The notes under the pieces were generated by a model. The model worked only from the letters and a program-made list of their open reading frames with translations. It did no database searches and had not been told where the DNA came from. Source: Phoronis australis (lineage: Eukaryota; Phoronida; Phoronidae). Taken from it: a stretch of DNA of 64,000 nt. The stretch covers positions 233,182 through 297,181 of the forward strand of contig NMRA01000152.1 in NCBI GenBank assembly GCA_002633005.1, read 5' to 3'. The position numbers and the translations under genes were made by a program. Shown piece by piece: positions 26,201-37,151 of the stretch (position 1 is its first letter; every line of letters starts with the position of its first letter).

Positions 26201-29200
26201 GTGTTCTCGCTCCGCCATCTTAACCGGAAGTCCCCGTACATGAATATCAGTTTAACTGGACTTGTTCTGGTCGTGATCTTCAGTGGTCTGTTTTATGAAA
26301 AGTAACATCAGACTTTTAAGTGAGAAATTTGCCCTCAGTTGCTTCACTCAACTATTTCTGAAAAAGTCTGATTTGAGCAAAAGTCCAAAGTATATGCATA
26401 CTGTTACTGAGATCATTTCTATAAAACTATTTTTAGACTACTGTAATTACCTGCCTGGCTAAACCTTTTTTCAGCAATTTATGAAGTGAGAACATAAGAC
26501 CAAAATTCTTTACTACAAAATTCTTGAACTAATCAAACAATGGGTGGGCCTGACATTGAAATTTATTCCTCTGCTTTTATATTTATGTACCCCTATGTAG
26601 TTATTGAATTTCTGTCCACCAAATCTGAGTCAGGATCAATGGGAAGTCACTTTTGTGGTCTCATTAGTCAAGAGAGCGCCAATATGAAAAGTTCCCTATT
26701 CCCACAATTTAAAATTTCATCAATTTCAATCTAAAATGATTGCCAAAATTAAGGTTTTCTTCTTTTTTTCAAAGGCGTCTTAACGTTGTTGTGTATGGCC
26801 TCAAGTTCTCAAAGCACTGAGATTTTACCGTAGGTTCATCCCAGAGTCGGTTCGTTGGCTGGTGCTCAATGATCGCGTAAAAGAAGCTGAGGACATTATC
26901 CACAAGGCGGCAGCAGTGAATAAGGTGACTTTGCCGGAAAATGTCTTCACTGAAACTGACGCCAAGAGTAAAAGCGAAGACCGGAAAACATACACCGTTA
27001 TTGACCTCTTGAAGACATGGAGGATGGCGCAGATCTCGCTCAATGTTTGGTTAAACTGGTGAGTGTCATGTGGATGTATGGAAGTATACTACGAAGTCAA
27101 CTATCCTTCAAGTAGGTTGAATAAGAATCCATTCAAGTCCTCTGACACATCTAAAGAATAAGTAATTATTCTGGAACTCTCTGAACTGCAATTTTGTCGG
27201 ACTACATTGAGTTATTGGTTAATAATAGCCTACAGGGTCGTGCATTTTGAGAACCAAGTTTTCTCCACTGGCGTCAAAGTGGTTCAGAATCTCATAGTTC
27301 AGAACCCCTGTAAATCACTGTTCTCCGTTATTTGATTTCACTGGATGTTGCTAATGAAGAGGTGCCCTCTTTCCATCACTTGAATGGATTTAGAACAGTT
27401 GTCCCAGTGTGTGGGCTCTGGTTGGACAATCGTTTGACTGTCACCACCTGGTACGGTAACATCTCACCAATTTCAGACAAAAACAATTGCCAAAACTACC
27501 CTTTGTCATGTTTCAGGGTCTTCTAACATTTTTGTGAATGCCCACATCCATTCGAAATATTTTCTAAAAGTAGCTATGATGGTACATAGCTTCAACACTG
27601 TAAAGGATTAATTTGATGCCGCACTTCTATGATGAAAAAAATGAGAAAATAAAATTTCACTTGTCTGCCTTTTTGTGTCCTGAATTGGTTAGACATTCCC
27701 ACAAACTCTTGACTTCCTCGTAGCATATTGCACTGTGTTGTAGTAGTGATGTTACGTTTAGTTATTCTCGTGTCTGCTATAGGCTCGTCAACGGTTTGGT
27801 GTATTACGGCCTGTCTCTCAACACCAGTAACTTGGGGGGAAGTCCTTACATCAACTTCATGTTGGCTGGAGCTGTTGAAATACCGGCTTACATACTCTGC
27901 GTACTTTTGCTGGACAGGATTGGCCGTCGTAAACTACTGACTGTGCTTATGGTCATAGGTGGCGCTGCTTGTGTGTGCACCCCCATCATTGACTATGCGA
28001 GGCCAGGTAGTACTAATTTTCTTTGAACTTTGGTTGTGAATCTTAAACCCTGTTTGTTCTAGAAGAGTTTTAACCTTTTCACCACGGCAGATTGCTTCAT
28101 CGGTCTCGGAAACCTACCTCCGTTCAACACTGCAGATCGCTTTATCGGCCTCACGACATGTCGAACTTCAAGCAACAGCATATTTGATTGGTTGATTAGG
28201 AGAATTCTTTTGTGTGCGTCACAAATTTAAATATTACCTTCATTTCTAACAGCTTTTCTGATTGGTTGTTTTGAGTGATGGAAAGGTTTTTCTAAGAATT
28301 TAGATCGATGACTCGGCGTAAACAAAATGTCCACTGATGGCGATTTAGATGTAGACTTTTCAGATGATGAAATTGGCAATAATTTCTATGCTTTTTACTT
28401 AATTAATATATGAGTTAACCCAAAAAGGAATTCCAATGTATCTGGCAAGAGTTTGTTGACGACGACAAAAAAGTCAAATTTCATGGCTTTGATCCGGAGG
28501 AAAACCTTACTGGTCGGGAATTTCGCAACTGGGTCAAACAAACACCGAGTGAACTCCGACAACTTCGCAAATTTTCTGATCGTGTAGAATCTTCTGGAGT
28601 GTACGATGGTTCTGATAAGCGAGTTGAGTATTTTCAAAATTTCTATATCGATGAAAAGTTTTGTGAAATTGTCAGGTTAATTAATTTGAATGCCCAAAAG
28701 AAGTGCGAGTCACAACCGAAAATGGACAAAATAAAGGTGAATCGTTGAACTTAACTGTCTATTGCTGAATATAAGTCACTTCATGGCCTTCAAATGTTAA
28801 TTGAAAATGTGAAATATGATCGAAAATATATCTTAAGAAATCGTACAACTGAAGAATATTGACAACAGTTAAAGATACATTGAATTGGTAAATTCATTTG
28901 GTAATCCAACACCTGCGTTTCAGGTGTTACTTACCTGCATCATCTGAAAGAGTAAGATTTTTTAACTTTGGTGAAATTGTACCTAAAGTTCATTCTGTTA
29001 CCTACAGTTTGGTGTATCACACTTTGAAATTGAATCATAAATGGATTGTCTGTGGAATTTTGAAAACAAGCACCTCAAGTCAGCTTATGTGTGCCAAGTT
29101 ACATGGCATTCTGGGACAAAATGGCTGACAGTTACATAGTGGTGCAAGAGTTAAAAGTGTCTTTTTTCTTGCACAATACCTTATTGGTATTTATGTCAAT

Positions 29201-32200
29201 TTTAATTTTGTTTTGAATCTTCCAATTCTGTTGAGGTTTGAAAACTGGCCAAGGTTTTTCCGCGCCTTTCCAGAGGACAATGTTTGTGTTGTATCATTAG
29301 CAACAATTTGCATGAACATCTCAGTCCTGTAGCTGTCGACAATTAAGTTATTTTAATTTGCAGTATTAAGTTAAACATGTACTGTTATCAAGACACGTAC
29401 GCCCTATTCATAGAACGTTAGATATTAAAAAATGATTGATTGCTATTTAGGTAATGTCACTAATATCTTGGGACATCCCATTTCACACAATGGCGGTTTT
29501 ATTTGATTTCATGATTGTCACAAAAATTCTGTCTGTGGTGAAATAGGAATATTTCTATGGCTGTATTGTGGTCAGAGCAGTGATACGTAACTTCTCATTT
29601 TATCTTAATGGGAAGTTGGCCAATTTTGAACTACTTCAGCTGCACCATGCACTAGATATATTAACTAAATTGTGGCACTTAATTTGTTCAGATAAGTAAT
29701 CTAAGTCAGCTATTTATGTACACCAGTCATGGTAAGTTGAGCCACTTTTGGCTTTCCTGTGCACTGCACCCTAAAATCTTGTTGGGGTTTATAGTTCCCC
29801 AGTCTTCAAACAAAAGAAGCCTGTTGTGAAAGTAAAGGCAACAACTCTACATCATAAAGAGTGTGACTGACTGTAACATGGGGTGTTGCATATGTCCTAC
29901 CATAAACACTGCCCTTAAAACCAATCTAATATCTTGCTTTTAGCAGTATGAGGTGTCTTAAAACAGATGCAACCCATTAACATAACTCAACAATTTTTTT
30001 TCTTGTAAGGGTGTCTTCCAAGGATTAAATTTTATGCCAACGCTAAGATTTTAACAATTTTACTGATTTTCTGATAGACGCAGCCAGTTCCTGGATACAC
30101 TTTTGGTGTCCTCACAGAACTTCTCACAACATTGTAGGGAGAACTTGCAGCCTACTTCCAAACTTTGGTATTTCGCAGTTCTTGTTGACGTCCTTTACTT
30201 TTCCCGTGGCCTCAAATTCGTGTACCCATAGATATATTTGGCTTTTCTGAGAATACTTGTTTAAGTTGAACTTCGTTCGAAATTCTGCTTACTGCGTTTC
30301 GACTGATGTAGTTTCTAAATCTTAATAAATAATGACAAATAATTTTCTTCTTTTGTAGAAGGCATATTGACTAAATAAATGCTTAATAGATGATCTATCT
30401 CCGAATTTGAAAAATTAAAAACAAAATCACCAACATTTGCAGAATTGGTAGCAGTGACAAAGCATACACATATTTTGAGAAACCCCGTAATATTGATGTC
30501 TACTTTGATGCAAGTAGACAACATGAAACTAGAAAACAGCAAGATTACAATCAATAGGCACAAGTAAAAAAAAAATAGGAAAAGCAATTATTAATGAAGT
30601 TTCTTCACATTTCTTCTAGACTTGACGTGGTTGTCTATAACTTTCGCCATGTTGGGTAAATGTGGTATCACTGCTTCTTATGGTGTTATATACCTCCTAG
30701 CTGCTGAGGTGTTCCCGACAGTGGTCAGGTGAGTTGTCTAGTACAGAGACGTGGTTAAGGGATCATTATGCTGTATTCATGTACAACCGAGGTAGTGAAT
30801 AAATCACCAGAATGTTTTGCTGCGTGGAGGCTCTGTCAGTGTGTGGGCCCTTTTGGAAATCATTAGTTAAGAGCGTTTCCTTCATAATTCAGACTTAAAT
30901 GTAAAAATCATGGAAAAGGCTGATAAAATTCTACTAACTCGAGTGATAGTCATCTTCTCACATTTCTTGCAGGAACATAGGTATGGGTGTGTCTTCTATG
31001 TCGTCTCGTCTTGGCAGTATAATTGCACCCCTCTTCCTCCACCTAAAGGACGTGTGGGTTCCCCTGCCCATGCTGCTGTTTGGGGCGTTCTCTGTCGCTG
31101 CAGGTCTGCTGGCCTTGCTGCTACCAGAAACACTGGGTAAACCTCTGCCTCAGACTATAGAAGACGTGACTAAAGAAAGAGTTGGCAAGGGGTATGTGCA
31201 GATAGAGGAGTTGTTTTTCAGTCCCTCTTTTATAAAGCCACAGGCTGTTCTATGGAAAGTCAGCATTAATTGTAAATTATGTTTCTAAGAATACAAGTCA
31301 CAGGTTATTTTGAACATTCTGTTAGTCAAATTATTGTGAATTATTTTTCTGGCGTTCTTATTCGCCCATATATACGTATGTGGATGCATATATCACTTCT
31401 GTCTGAGCGTCTGGCGTGTGTGACTGTATCTCCTAAACTCAATGGAAGGTTCATACTTTGGCACATGTATTTCTGTGAATCTGAAGNTCCGTACGTGGCA
31501 AGTACGGCCTCCGTGCGTTTTGGTGAATACGCAGGAGAACGCAGACACGACGTAGCACTTTTAGTGCATGCAGAACTTTCTCTGCGTGCAAGCTGCGTTC
31601 GCATTTACAGATTCACGGCAGTACGTGTGACGTACGTCCTCCCTGCGCTTGCCACTCCCTACTCACGTTTTCAGAAAAACGTGGTGCCCGTGGCGTCGGC
31701 AGAAAACGTACGAACAATAAACACGCACGGCGGGTTGTGACCATAGCTTTAGTCAAATTATTGTGAATTATTTTTCTGACGTTCTTATTCGCCCATATAT
31801 ACGTATGTGGATGCATATATGACTTCTGTCTGAGCGTCTGGCGTGTGTGACTGTATCTCCTAAACTCAATGGAAGGTTCATACTTTGGCACATGTATTTC
31901 TGTGAATCTGAAGATAGACACCAACAAGTTTCAGACAGATTCTACCACCACTCTGCCCCCAAGTGGCAATTTTATCTTTTCATGTTTGAATCTTTATCTT
32001 TGGAATTGCTCGATTGGTTTTCATGAAATTTGGCAAATAAGTTTCTATTAAAGCAACGAGGATGCCTTATTATTATCAAACGGATATGACATATTCTACA
32101 GTACTTAGTGACCACTAAAAAATTGAGAGTGTTTTTAACCTCCACCGCTCTATTCGGCAAATCACTTGAAGGATCATTATGAAATCGACAAATGTGTTCA

Positions 32201-33305
32201 TCATTAGAAGACCGCAGCTGACATTGATTTTTGGTCATGTTCGATTTCTTTGGTGCCCTCATTATGAAAATTGGCAGATGTGTACCTGCTGAAAAGAACA
32301 CGACTTACGTCTATTTTTTTGCTAGTGTCTCCTAGTGACATTTGTTTTTCACATCTGCGGCAGCATCTATGAAATCCCGTGCTAGATCTTTGAAATTTTG
32401 CGCAATCATGTACAGCATATGGATGATTTCTTCTGCTGTGCCTCCTTATGTCAGGCGTTTTATGTTTGCCTCTGTATCTTCGGAGTTTCTTGGTGGATTT
32501 TAATGAAATTTTACAAAAACGTTAGTATTAGAGAGATGACCACACCTTCCCATTTTCAGACGAGTTAAATGTATGCTACACCATCTATTGGACATTTTTT
32601 ATGTTTACGAACATCACTAGAAGCAGTGTACACATTTCAACACTCCGCGTTGGTCTTGTATGTGCAATCAAACTCAAAGTGATGTAATTAGTTGGTGTGG
32701 TTAACTTCACTTCACATAATGGTTGACCGATGTGAGTCTTAGTCCAGCGATCCATTGTATTTGTATCTTCTACTGTAACAGGGCTGCATGAGCATGAGTT
32801 AGCACAATTTCAATCTAATGCTTTGGTCATATATCATGGGAGATGCTTGGCCAATACCACTGATTGAGTTCCTTAGCAATGTCTAGCATTGTCAAGATAC
32901 ATTCCATTGGATCACTGGTAGCCCTTGTGATGTATGACAACTGGCTGGTGCACCCGATTTCTGCCGAATGTTGACCGGTATGATCATTTTTCAAATTGAA
33001 ATCAGAATGTTTTTGTGATTGAAGCATAAGTTAAGGCCAGAAATGTTTCCTCACTAGGACTCAAAAAAATTTTGTTGTGTAGCCTATGAATTTAGTGGTG
33101 AAGCCTTGAGTACTTGTGAGTGTGGAAACTGAATTATTTTATTGTACTCTAAACATCATACAACTTCATTGCGTTATTTACTGTCTTCCATTTTAGAAAA
33201 CATCCACTGACCGAGGATGTTGCTGAGCTGCAGACGTTTGTTACCAAGAATGGAGCTGGTGACGTCATAGAGAATAAGGAACTAGAGAGTGGAGTAGCGG
33301 TCTAG
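14136..33305 (+). CDS. SLC22 family transporter, OCTN-like (ten exons, complete)
   Basis: Ten exons join in phase to give 579 residues plus TAG, a normal length for this major-facilitator family of plasma-membrane organic ion carriers. Visible hallmarks: N-terminal LGEFGRYQ, first membrane segment at about 17-40, a large extracellular loop (about 41-140) with six N-x-S/T sequons, NLVCD, SDRFGRRPV (loop 2-3), FIPESVRWL before the large cytoplasmic loop, DRIGRRK (loop 8-9), and [13 protein letters not shown] near the C-terminus. Around residue 483 the sequence is SSMSSRLGS. In OCT-type cation transporters the matching position is Asp, whereas OCTN and OAT members have Arg. With the rest of the motifs this favours an OCTN/carnitine-like member, but the substrate is inferred. 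Introns range from 244 bases to 5.3 kb and hold several transposons. A splice-acceptor-like 'ctcttacag' ends 22 bases before the ATG, so a 5' untranslated exon may lie upstream. Confidence 0.96.
14245..14962 (+). repeat. 55-bp minisatellite built from exon 1 end plus splice donor
   Basis: About 13 head-to-tail units start at 14245, 14300, 14355, 14410, 14465, 14520, 14575 and 14630 and continue, more diverged, to about 14962. Unit 1 is 34 bases of coding exon (encoding the segment ending GATPEHW) plus 21 bases of intron. Units 2, 4, 6 (with 'tttcggcc') and 3, 5, 7 (with 'ttggcg') alternate, giving a 110-bp higher-order repeat. Units 1, 3, 5 and 7 keep the donor context ACTG|GTATGTGTATTG. Reading on from exon 1 meets a stop at 14346-14348, so only the first donor gives a full-length protein. 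Confidence 0.95.
15231..15510 (+). CDS. SLC22-like exon 2 (extracellular loop)
   Basis: The acceptor is 'acctgtag' and the donor CAA|GTAAGA. It codes residues 48-141: CTIPNATQ through HHTVVTQ. Six sequons (NAT, NLS, NLT, NVT, NYS, NRT) and three cysteines mark the glycosylated loop between membrane segments 1 and 2. Confidence 0.95.
15648..15790. mobile_element. MITE with inverted ends
   Basis: The left end, GCGTTCAGTAACATTAGGACC, matches the inverse of the right end, GGTCCTAGCGTTAGTGAACG, with a few mismatches. The interior is non-coding and starts with a second copy of 'ctaggacctagc'. Confidence 0.6.
17271..17470 (+). mobile_element. tRNA-derived SINE, family 1
   Basis: An A-box-like segment (GCGGCCTAGTAGGATGGGCA) and a B box (GGTTTGAGTCCCA) form a tRNA-like head. 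The body contains 'tagctcctcag', 'gtgatcagtacaatgggccc' and 'gcacgtctggtacaacatgta', ending 'acctgcaatta'. The same body occurs in inverse orientation at 40141-40372. It is not a functional tRNA: the head does not fold with complete stems. Confidence 0.75.
18437..18540 (+). CDS. SLC22-like exon 3
   Basis: Acceptor TTAG, donor AG|GTGAGT. It codes FNLVCDQKF, the second membrane segment ([15 protein letters not shown]) and HLSD, and splits the Arg codon of the DRFGRR loop. Confidence 0.95.
18793..18890 (-). mobile_element. tRNA-like SINE head (intron 3)
   Basis: On the minus strand, TGGTGTAGTGGTTAAGGTGC (A box) and GGTTCAAATCC (B box) are spaced as in a tRNA with a Leu/Ser-type arm. There is no clean acceptor stem, and the downstream part continues as repeat, so a SINE is more likely than a tRNA gene. 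Confidence 0.6.
19294..19448 (+). CDS. SLC22-like exon 4
   Basis: Acceptor 'ttatttcag', donor CTTG|GTAAGA. It codes RFGRRPVFF, the third membrane segment and the fourth, ending VAYILG. Confidence 0.95.
19449..21323 (+). other. Intron 4
   Basis: Only short chance frames on both strands (the longest is 119 codons, minus, 20943-21302) with no known motif. I see no mobile-element ends. Confidence 0.6.
21324..21495 (+). CDS. SLC22-like exon 5
   Basis: Acceptor 'gttttacag', donor TTG|GTGAGT. It codes [11 protein letters not shown] and membrane segments 5 and 6 ([30 protein letters not shown]). The TEL(V/I)G motif is typical of OCTN-type members. Confidence 0.95.
22330..24917 (-). pseudogene. LINE ORF2 (endonuclease-reverse transcriptase), broken
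   Basis: The start MVSILTLNC is followed within one frame by several stops. The APE-type endonuclease shows CFQETHF, GDWN and a TDHHC motif near its end. The reverse transcriptase shows [23 protein letters not shown] and a QYADD box at about 23765-23780. Further on come KYSGL..N..KT, a [14 protein letters not shown] segment, and the C-terminal [15 protein letters not shown] seen in L1/Tx1 families. The endonuclease passes almost directly into FDS, so roughly 200 residues including the first palm motifs are missing. With many frameshifts it cannot be active. Confidence 0.85.
25517..26104 (-). pseudogene. LINE ORF1, broken
   Basis: Three overlapping frames read in order: [15 protein letters not shown] with a Ser/Thr-rich N-terminus; a coiled-coil stretch [15 protein letters not shown] leading to [12 protein letters not shown]; and an RNA-binding-like part with FERVHRTG and [14 protein letters not shown]. 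This order matches L1-type ORF1 proteins (coiled coil, RRM, C-terminal domain). At least two frameshifts break it. Confidence 0.75.
26834..27058 (+). CDS. SLC22-like exon 6 (large cytoplasmic loop)
   Basis: Acceptor 'ttaccgtag', donor CTG|GTGAGT. It codes FIPESVRWL, the charged cytoplasmic loop ([24 protein letters not shown]) and the start of membrane segment 7 ([11 protein letters not shown]). Confidence 0.95.
27783..28006 (+). CDS. SLC22-like exon 7
   Basis: Acceptor 'gctatag', donor CAG|GTAGTA (a weaker but usable site). It codes [38 protein letters not shown] and membrane segment 9, all strongly family-typical. Confidence 0.95.
28070..28750 (+). pseudogene. piggyBac-like transposon fragment (intron 7)
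   Basis: It begins TTAACCTTTTCACCACGGC, like a piggyBac TTAA target plus terminal repeat, followed by two copies of 'ggcagat(t/c)gctt(c/t)atcgg'. At 28328 a frame starts [16 protein letters not shown] and soon stops. After a shift, [20 protein letters not shown] and [19 protein letters not shown] resemble the N-terminal region of piggyBac transposases (acidic start, FxP/GFDP, then the conserved F..F.D...E.IV..IN helix). The catalytic part is missing, so this is an inactive, truncated copy. Confidence 0.6.
28751..30619 (+). other. Rest of intron 7
   Basis: AT-rich, with no recognisable coding or mobile element beyond short chance frames. Confidence 0.55.
30620..30728 (+). CDS. SLC22-like exon 8
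   Basis: Acceptor 'cttctag', donor CAG|GTGAGT. It codes [17 protein letters not shown] and [13 protein letters not shown], the tenth membrane segment and the following conserved (A/T)E(V/L)FPT motif. Confidence 0.95.
30973..31191 (+). CDS. SLC22-like exon 9
   Basis: Acceptor 'ttcttgcag', donor GG|GTATGT. It codes [15 protein letters not shown], membrane segments 11 and 12, and [17 protein letters not shown]. The Arg of SSRLGS is the residue that separates OCTN/OAT-type from OCT-type members. Confidence 0.95.
31290..32660. repeat. Dispersed repeat in intron 9, partly duplicated
   Basis: A 162-base segment (31325-31486) recurs at 31750-31911 with only a few differences. A single N at 31487 and about 260 bases of GC-richer, ACGT-rich sequence lie between the copies. 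Downstream motifs (tttcatgaaatttggcaaa, gtttctattaaa, 'aacactccgcgttg') recur at 7450-8035 and 55960-56165, so this is an interspersed, non-coding family. Confidence 0.65.
33197..33305 (+). CDS. SLC22-like exon 10 (C-terminus and stop)
   Basis: Acceptor 'ccattttag'. It codes [11 protein letters not shown] and a 35-residue hydrophilic cytoplasmic tail ending LESGVAV before TAG. The Gly codon split with exon 9 restores the frame exactly. Confidence 0.92.
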
Positions 33306-33569
33306 CATAGGGAGCAGTCGGTAGAGGCAGCATTATGCATACCAGGGGAGACAATTTGGAGGAAATGGTAGTCTAAGGGTAGTCAGGTGGGGAAGCACTA
33401 TACAGACCATGGGGAGACAACTAGTCTTGGGATAAATGTGGTTGAGCAAACAATTTGTAGGNGGTGGGGACGCAATACGTATGCGGTAAAATCTCACAGA
33501 TTTAGGACACGATATGACAGACAAGTGAATTTTTTTAATTCCAATTTTCATTGAAGACGAGCAATACAA

Positions 33570-33575
33570 AATAAA
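33570..33575 (+). promoter_or_regulatory. Candidate polyadenylation signal of the SLC22-like gene
   Basis: AATAAA lies 265 bases after the stop codon. It is the first canonical hexamer seen downstream. Actual use is inferred. Confidence 0.5.
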
Positions 33576-33586
33576 GACAATCAGTT

Positions 33587-34770
33587 AGGAAAGAAAGGCG
33601 CGTGCCCAAAGAGACAACGAGTAAAGGCTGTTGCGTATTTTGTATGTGAGTGGGGACAGCCAAGAGAGATTTGATCTGATGGTAGTTATCACAACACAAG
33701 ATAAAATGTACTGCTCGTGATTTTAGTCTAGGTTTGCATCATTGCAGCTGGTTTTTAGTTTTTTTTTGCCCTTTACCACTTGTTTTTTCTCATTTTTCGG
33801 TGGAGTAATTATTGTACAAAAAATATTTGCATTTCTGGATTTGTAATTTTATGGGTTCTTTGATTGTTGATGTATTATAGATGTTGCATGTCAGAGTGTA
33901 GTTGTTTAGAAAACTTGTGTTCATCTTAGACATCCGAAACCTTGTTAGGTGAGAATATTGTTGGGTGTGTTAACTCAACCGTCCACCAGGTGGTGCTTTG
34001 CCAGTGATGCTTTAATGTGGGTGAGTTTTTAGATTTATTTTAGTAATACGCACTTAAAAATTTGAAGAATGTGCCATAAGGAGTGTGTGTGTAGCTCCGG
34101 TATGTANTGCGTGCCCAATAAGACTACTATGAGAACAAGCAGCTTATCATAGAGGTCTGGTTGCTGGTAGGGACATCATTATGCATGCCCAATAAGACTA
34201 CTATGAGAACAAGCAGCTTAGAAGCTGTTCTGGAGGGTGGGGGGAGGGGGAGGGGTTAGGAAAGAAAGGCGCATGCCCAAAGAGACAACGAGTGAAGGCT
34301 GTGGCGTATTTTGTATGAGAGTGGGGACAGCCAAGAGAGATTTGATCTGATGGTAGTTATCACAACACAAGATAAAATGTACTGCTCATGATTTTAGTCT
34401 AGGTTTGCATCATTGCAGCTGGTTTTTAGTTTTTATTGCCCTTTATCACTTGTTCTTTCTCATTTTTTTGTGGAGTAATTATTGTACAAAAAATATTTGC
34501 ATTTCTGGATTTGTAATTTTATGGGTTCTTTGATTGTTGATATATTATAAATGTTGCATGTCAGAGTGTAGTTGTTTAGAAAACTTGTGCTCATCTTAGA
34601 CATCCGAAACCTTGTTAGGTGAGAATATTGTTGGGTGTAGGACTACTGTTAACTCAACCGTCCACCAGGTGGTGCTTTGCCAGTAATGCTTTAATGTGGG
34701 TGAGTTTTTAGATTTATTTTAGTAATAGGCACTAGAAAGGAGTATGTGTGTAGCTCCGGGATGTATGAAA
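33587..34770. repeat. 500-bp direct duplication around a single N
   Basis: The sequence 33587-34106 recurs as 34257-34757 at about 97% identity with small indels. Between the copies are an N (34107) and a shorter repeat, 'gcccaataagactactatg', present at about 34113 and 34186. It probably comes from the transporter's 3' flank counted twice by the assembly. Confidence 0.75.
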
Positions 34771-35490
34771 ATGCCATGGTCACCTTTTTCTGTGACACCG
34801 TAGCACCAAGTAGTTGGTGCTGTGAGCAAAGACATGAAATTTATAGATTTTTAAAGCCATCAGCTTTAAACAATAACATTCTTAAGATTTTTTGCGGTTT
34901 AGCTTGCAGAGGCACCTCAAGAATTTTGAATGGTAATAATTTTAGTTAAAATTTCCAGAGTGTGATTGTTTTTAAGTACTTTTTGAAGTAGATTAGAACA
35001 GTAAATAATGTGATTGAGTGTTCCTTTTTGCAAGCTCTTTGCGGGAACAATCTATATCGAGCAATCTATTCATGAATGGTCTCCATGTATGAAAAAATCT
35101 TTTGAAAGACAAGTGCAATTTTTTAGAAGTATTCGATTTTGACCATACTTCTTATGCATTACATAATTTGTATTTTATTGGTCTTATAATTATTTAAATG
35201 TGGACTGCACATTATGTTATTCTGGCCTGCTATACAGACAAGTTAAGTTCTTAATGGCAACAGGAGATTAACGGCTGTATATGGGCGTCCCAAAAATGTT
35301 CACAAAACTAACCTAAAATATGAGTACAGGGATATAGTTTTACTTGTAAGTGGTGTTTTTTTCTTATCCCAGGTCCCTAAAATTGTTTTTGACTCTTTAT
35401 TTCTAATGCTTCCAAGAACCCTTGAGCAGCTTCAGTGACTTTCAACACAGTTAAAGATCGAGACAGAGAAAAATAAAAAGAGCTGTTTCT

Positions 35491-35660
35491 CTAGAAACCC
35501 CAGCACAGTTGTTAACATTTTGTGCTTACAGATAAACACGTGTCCAACATTGCTTATGACCTTTTTGGAATTAATTAATTTCTTGAGAATGATGAATTAA
35601 ACTTTGACCTCTGTATATACTAAATACAGAATGTTAATACAATTGTGCTGGGGTTTCTAG
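35491..35660. mobile_element. Tc1/mariner-type MITE
   Basis: The arms GAAACCCCAGCACAGTTGTT and AATTGTGCTGGGGTTTC are inverted repeats extending about 34 bases with few mismatches. Each end abuts a TA dinucleotide, the target duplication of the Tc1/mariner group. No coding content. Confidence 0.7.
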
Positions 35661-36085
35661 TTGGTTATTTGGCCCAAAAACAGCATCGTCAGTAGAGCCG
35701 TTTCTATGTTTTCTGCAGTATATATTGTGTTCAGGTTGGTCATAGGATGTAGTAGATGAATGAGTACTGCTCAGTCTGTGAAGCACGTGTAAGTTGTGAG
35801 AGATTTAACCTACAGGACGAAGTGAAATCTAATCATTGTTTCTCTACATCTGTGGCTTTCTTTGCCTTAACCAAAGAAAATTTGGTATTCCTAGAATACA
35901 AAAAACACCACTACTTCTTAGTAAATCAATTTCCGGTGTTCACATTTTTGCACGCCCTCTACATTGTAAGATAATATCCAAAAGATACACTTCACTGGGA
36001 ATTGGTCATTAATCACCTGGTTATTTGTCTCATCTCTTATTTCAAAGGTTATTTCTGGAAAATGACCTCCACTCGATATACAGAT

Positions 36086-36361
36086 GGTGACCAGGGGTCC
36101 GTTTCATATGAACGCAACTTTAAGACAGAAATTTGGTCTTGCTGAGTAAAGGTTTTGCCAAGTATTTATGAGCATATCACAGTCTAGAAAAAAAATTATA
36201 GAAATCACCTTAGAAACTAGGAACAGTTATTGATAATTTCTCAGAGGCTTGACTTGCGCTATTAAGTCAAATTTAATCATTTTGTGAAATAGTTGTATGG
36301 TGTGAAAGACCAAATTTCTTAAAAAGTGTCAAGTCACTTGTGAAATAGACCCCTGGTCACC
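36086..36361. mobile_element. MITE with GGTGACCAGGGGTC ends
   Basis: The ends GGTGACCAGGGGTC and GACCCCTGGTCACC are perfect inverted repeats, extended by a less perfect 'CGTTTCA/TGAAATA'. The 276-base interior is AT-rich and contains 'aagac' motifs in both orientations. Confidence 0.75.
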
Positions 36362-37151
36362 AGGGTATTGGTAATATTTTCTTGTTTGATGAATCTGGTG
36401 TCCTCTAGTCTTACCACCAAATAGCTAGTATGATCTGAAAATGTACTGTTTGAAAACAGTTTGTTATTATAGTTGTATAGCCTGTTTCGTGATGCAATTT
36501 TTGCTTTGTAATATAGCCGTCTTTATACTACAGTTTTTTTTGTTTTCATCAACAAGGAAAGTCATTGATCATGTGTAGTGCCTCTGCTTATAAAAGATAT
36601 TGGCACATTGCCAGAATCGTTTGTTCCTTGGTTGTAGTGGGAGCTTTGCGCTCGGAGGAAGTATACCCCTACGGCATATTTTGTTACGTATGTGTGCGTA
36701 CTGGTACACCTGTATACGACTATATTCGAAGCTGCCACTACATGTATATTGGTGCGCCTATCCACACGAAACGTTCCAGTAAAATCATGCTTGAAAGTGA
36801 TACTGGGAATATAGGCGCACACCATTTTTTACTATTTTCTACTGCTTCACTCTCAATGTAGTGAAGAGCTTGCCAATCATGTGGGCTCCATACTATGCCT
36901 AGACTTGCTGTATCTACATGTCATTTAATTTGCTACCTAATTTGAAACACTGGAGTTTTTTAGTTAAAAAGTTATTCAGGATTCAGGTCTGATTCAATTA
37001 ATAATGTACTATTTTTCATGACTGACGAATTGGCAAACATTAACATCAATTTTCCAACAGTAAATCGCTGAACTGGACGGTTACACCTGTTATTCCTGAT
37101 AGCGTGGATTTCCAAAAGAGCCCCTCCCCCAACATAAAGCCCCCATAGGAT

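Larger units (their letters stand above)
22010..26220 (-). mobile_element. L1/Tx1-like LINE, antisense in SLC22-like intron 5
   Basis: A 4.2-kb non-LTR retrotransposon runs opposite to the host gene: 5' region (26105-26220), ORF1 (26104 to 25517), ORF2 (24917 to about 22330) and a 3' tail ending near 22010. Both frames are broken by frameshifts and stops, so it is a fossil. It occupies most of the largest intron of the transporter. Confidence 0.85.

Noticed and set aside
33587-34770. Tandem duplication of the transporter's 3' flank as a biological event
   Set aside because: A single N lies between the two near-identical copies, which fits an unmerged haplotype join better.
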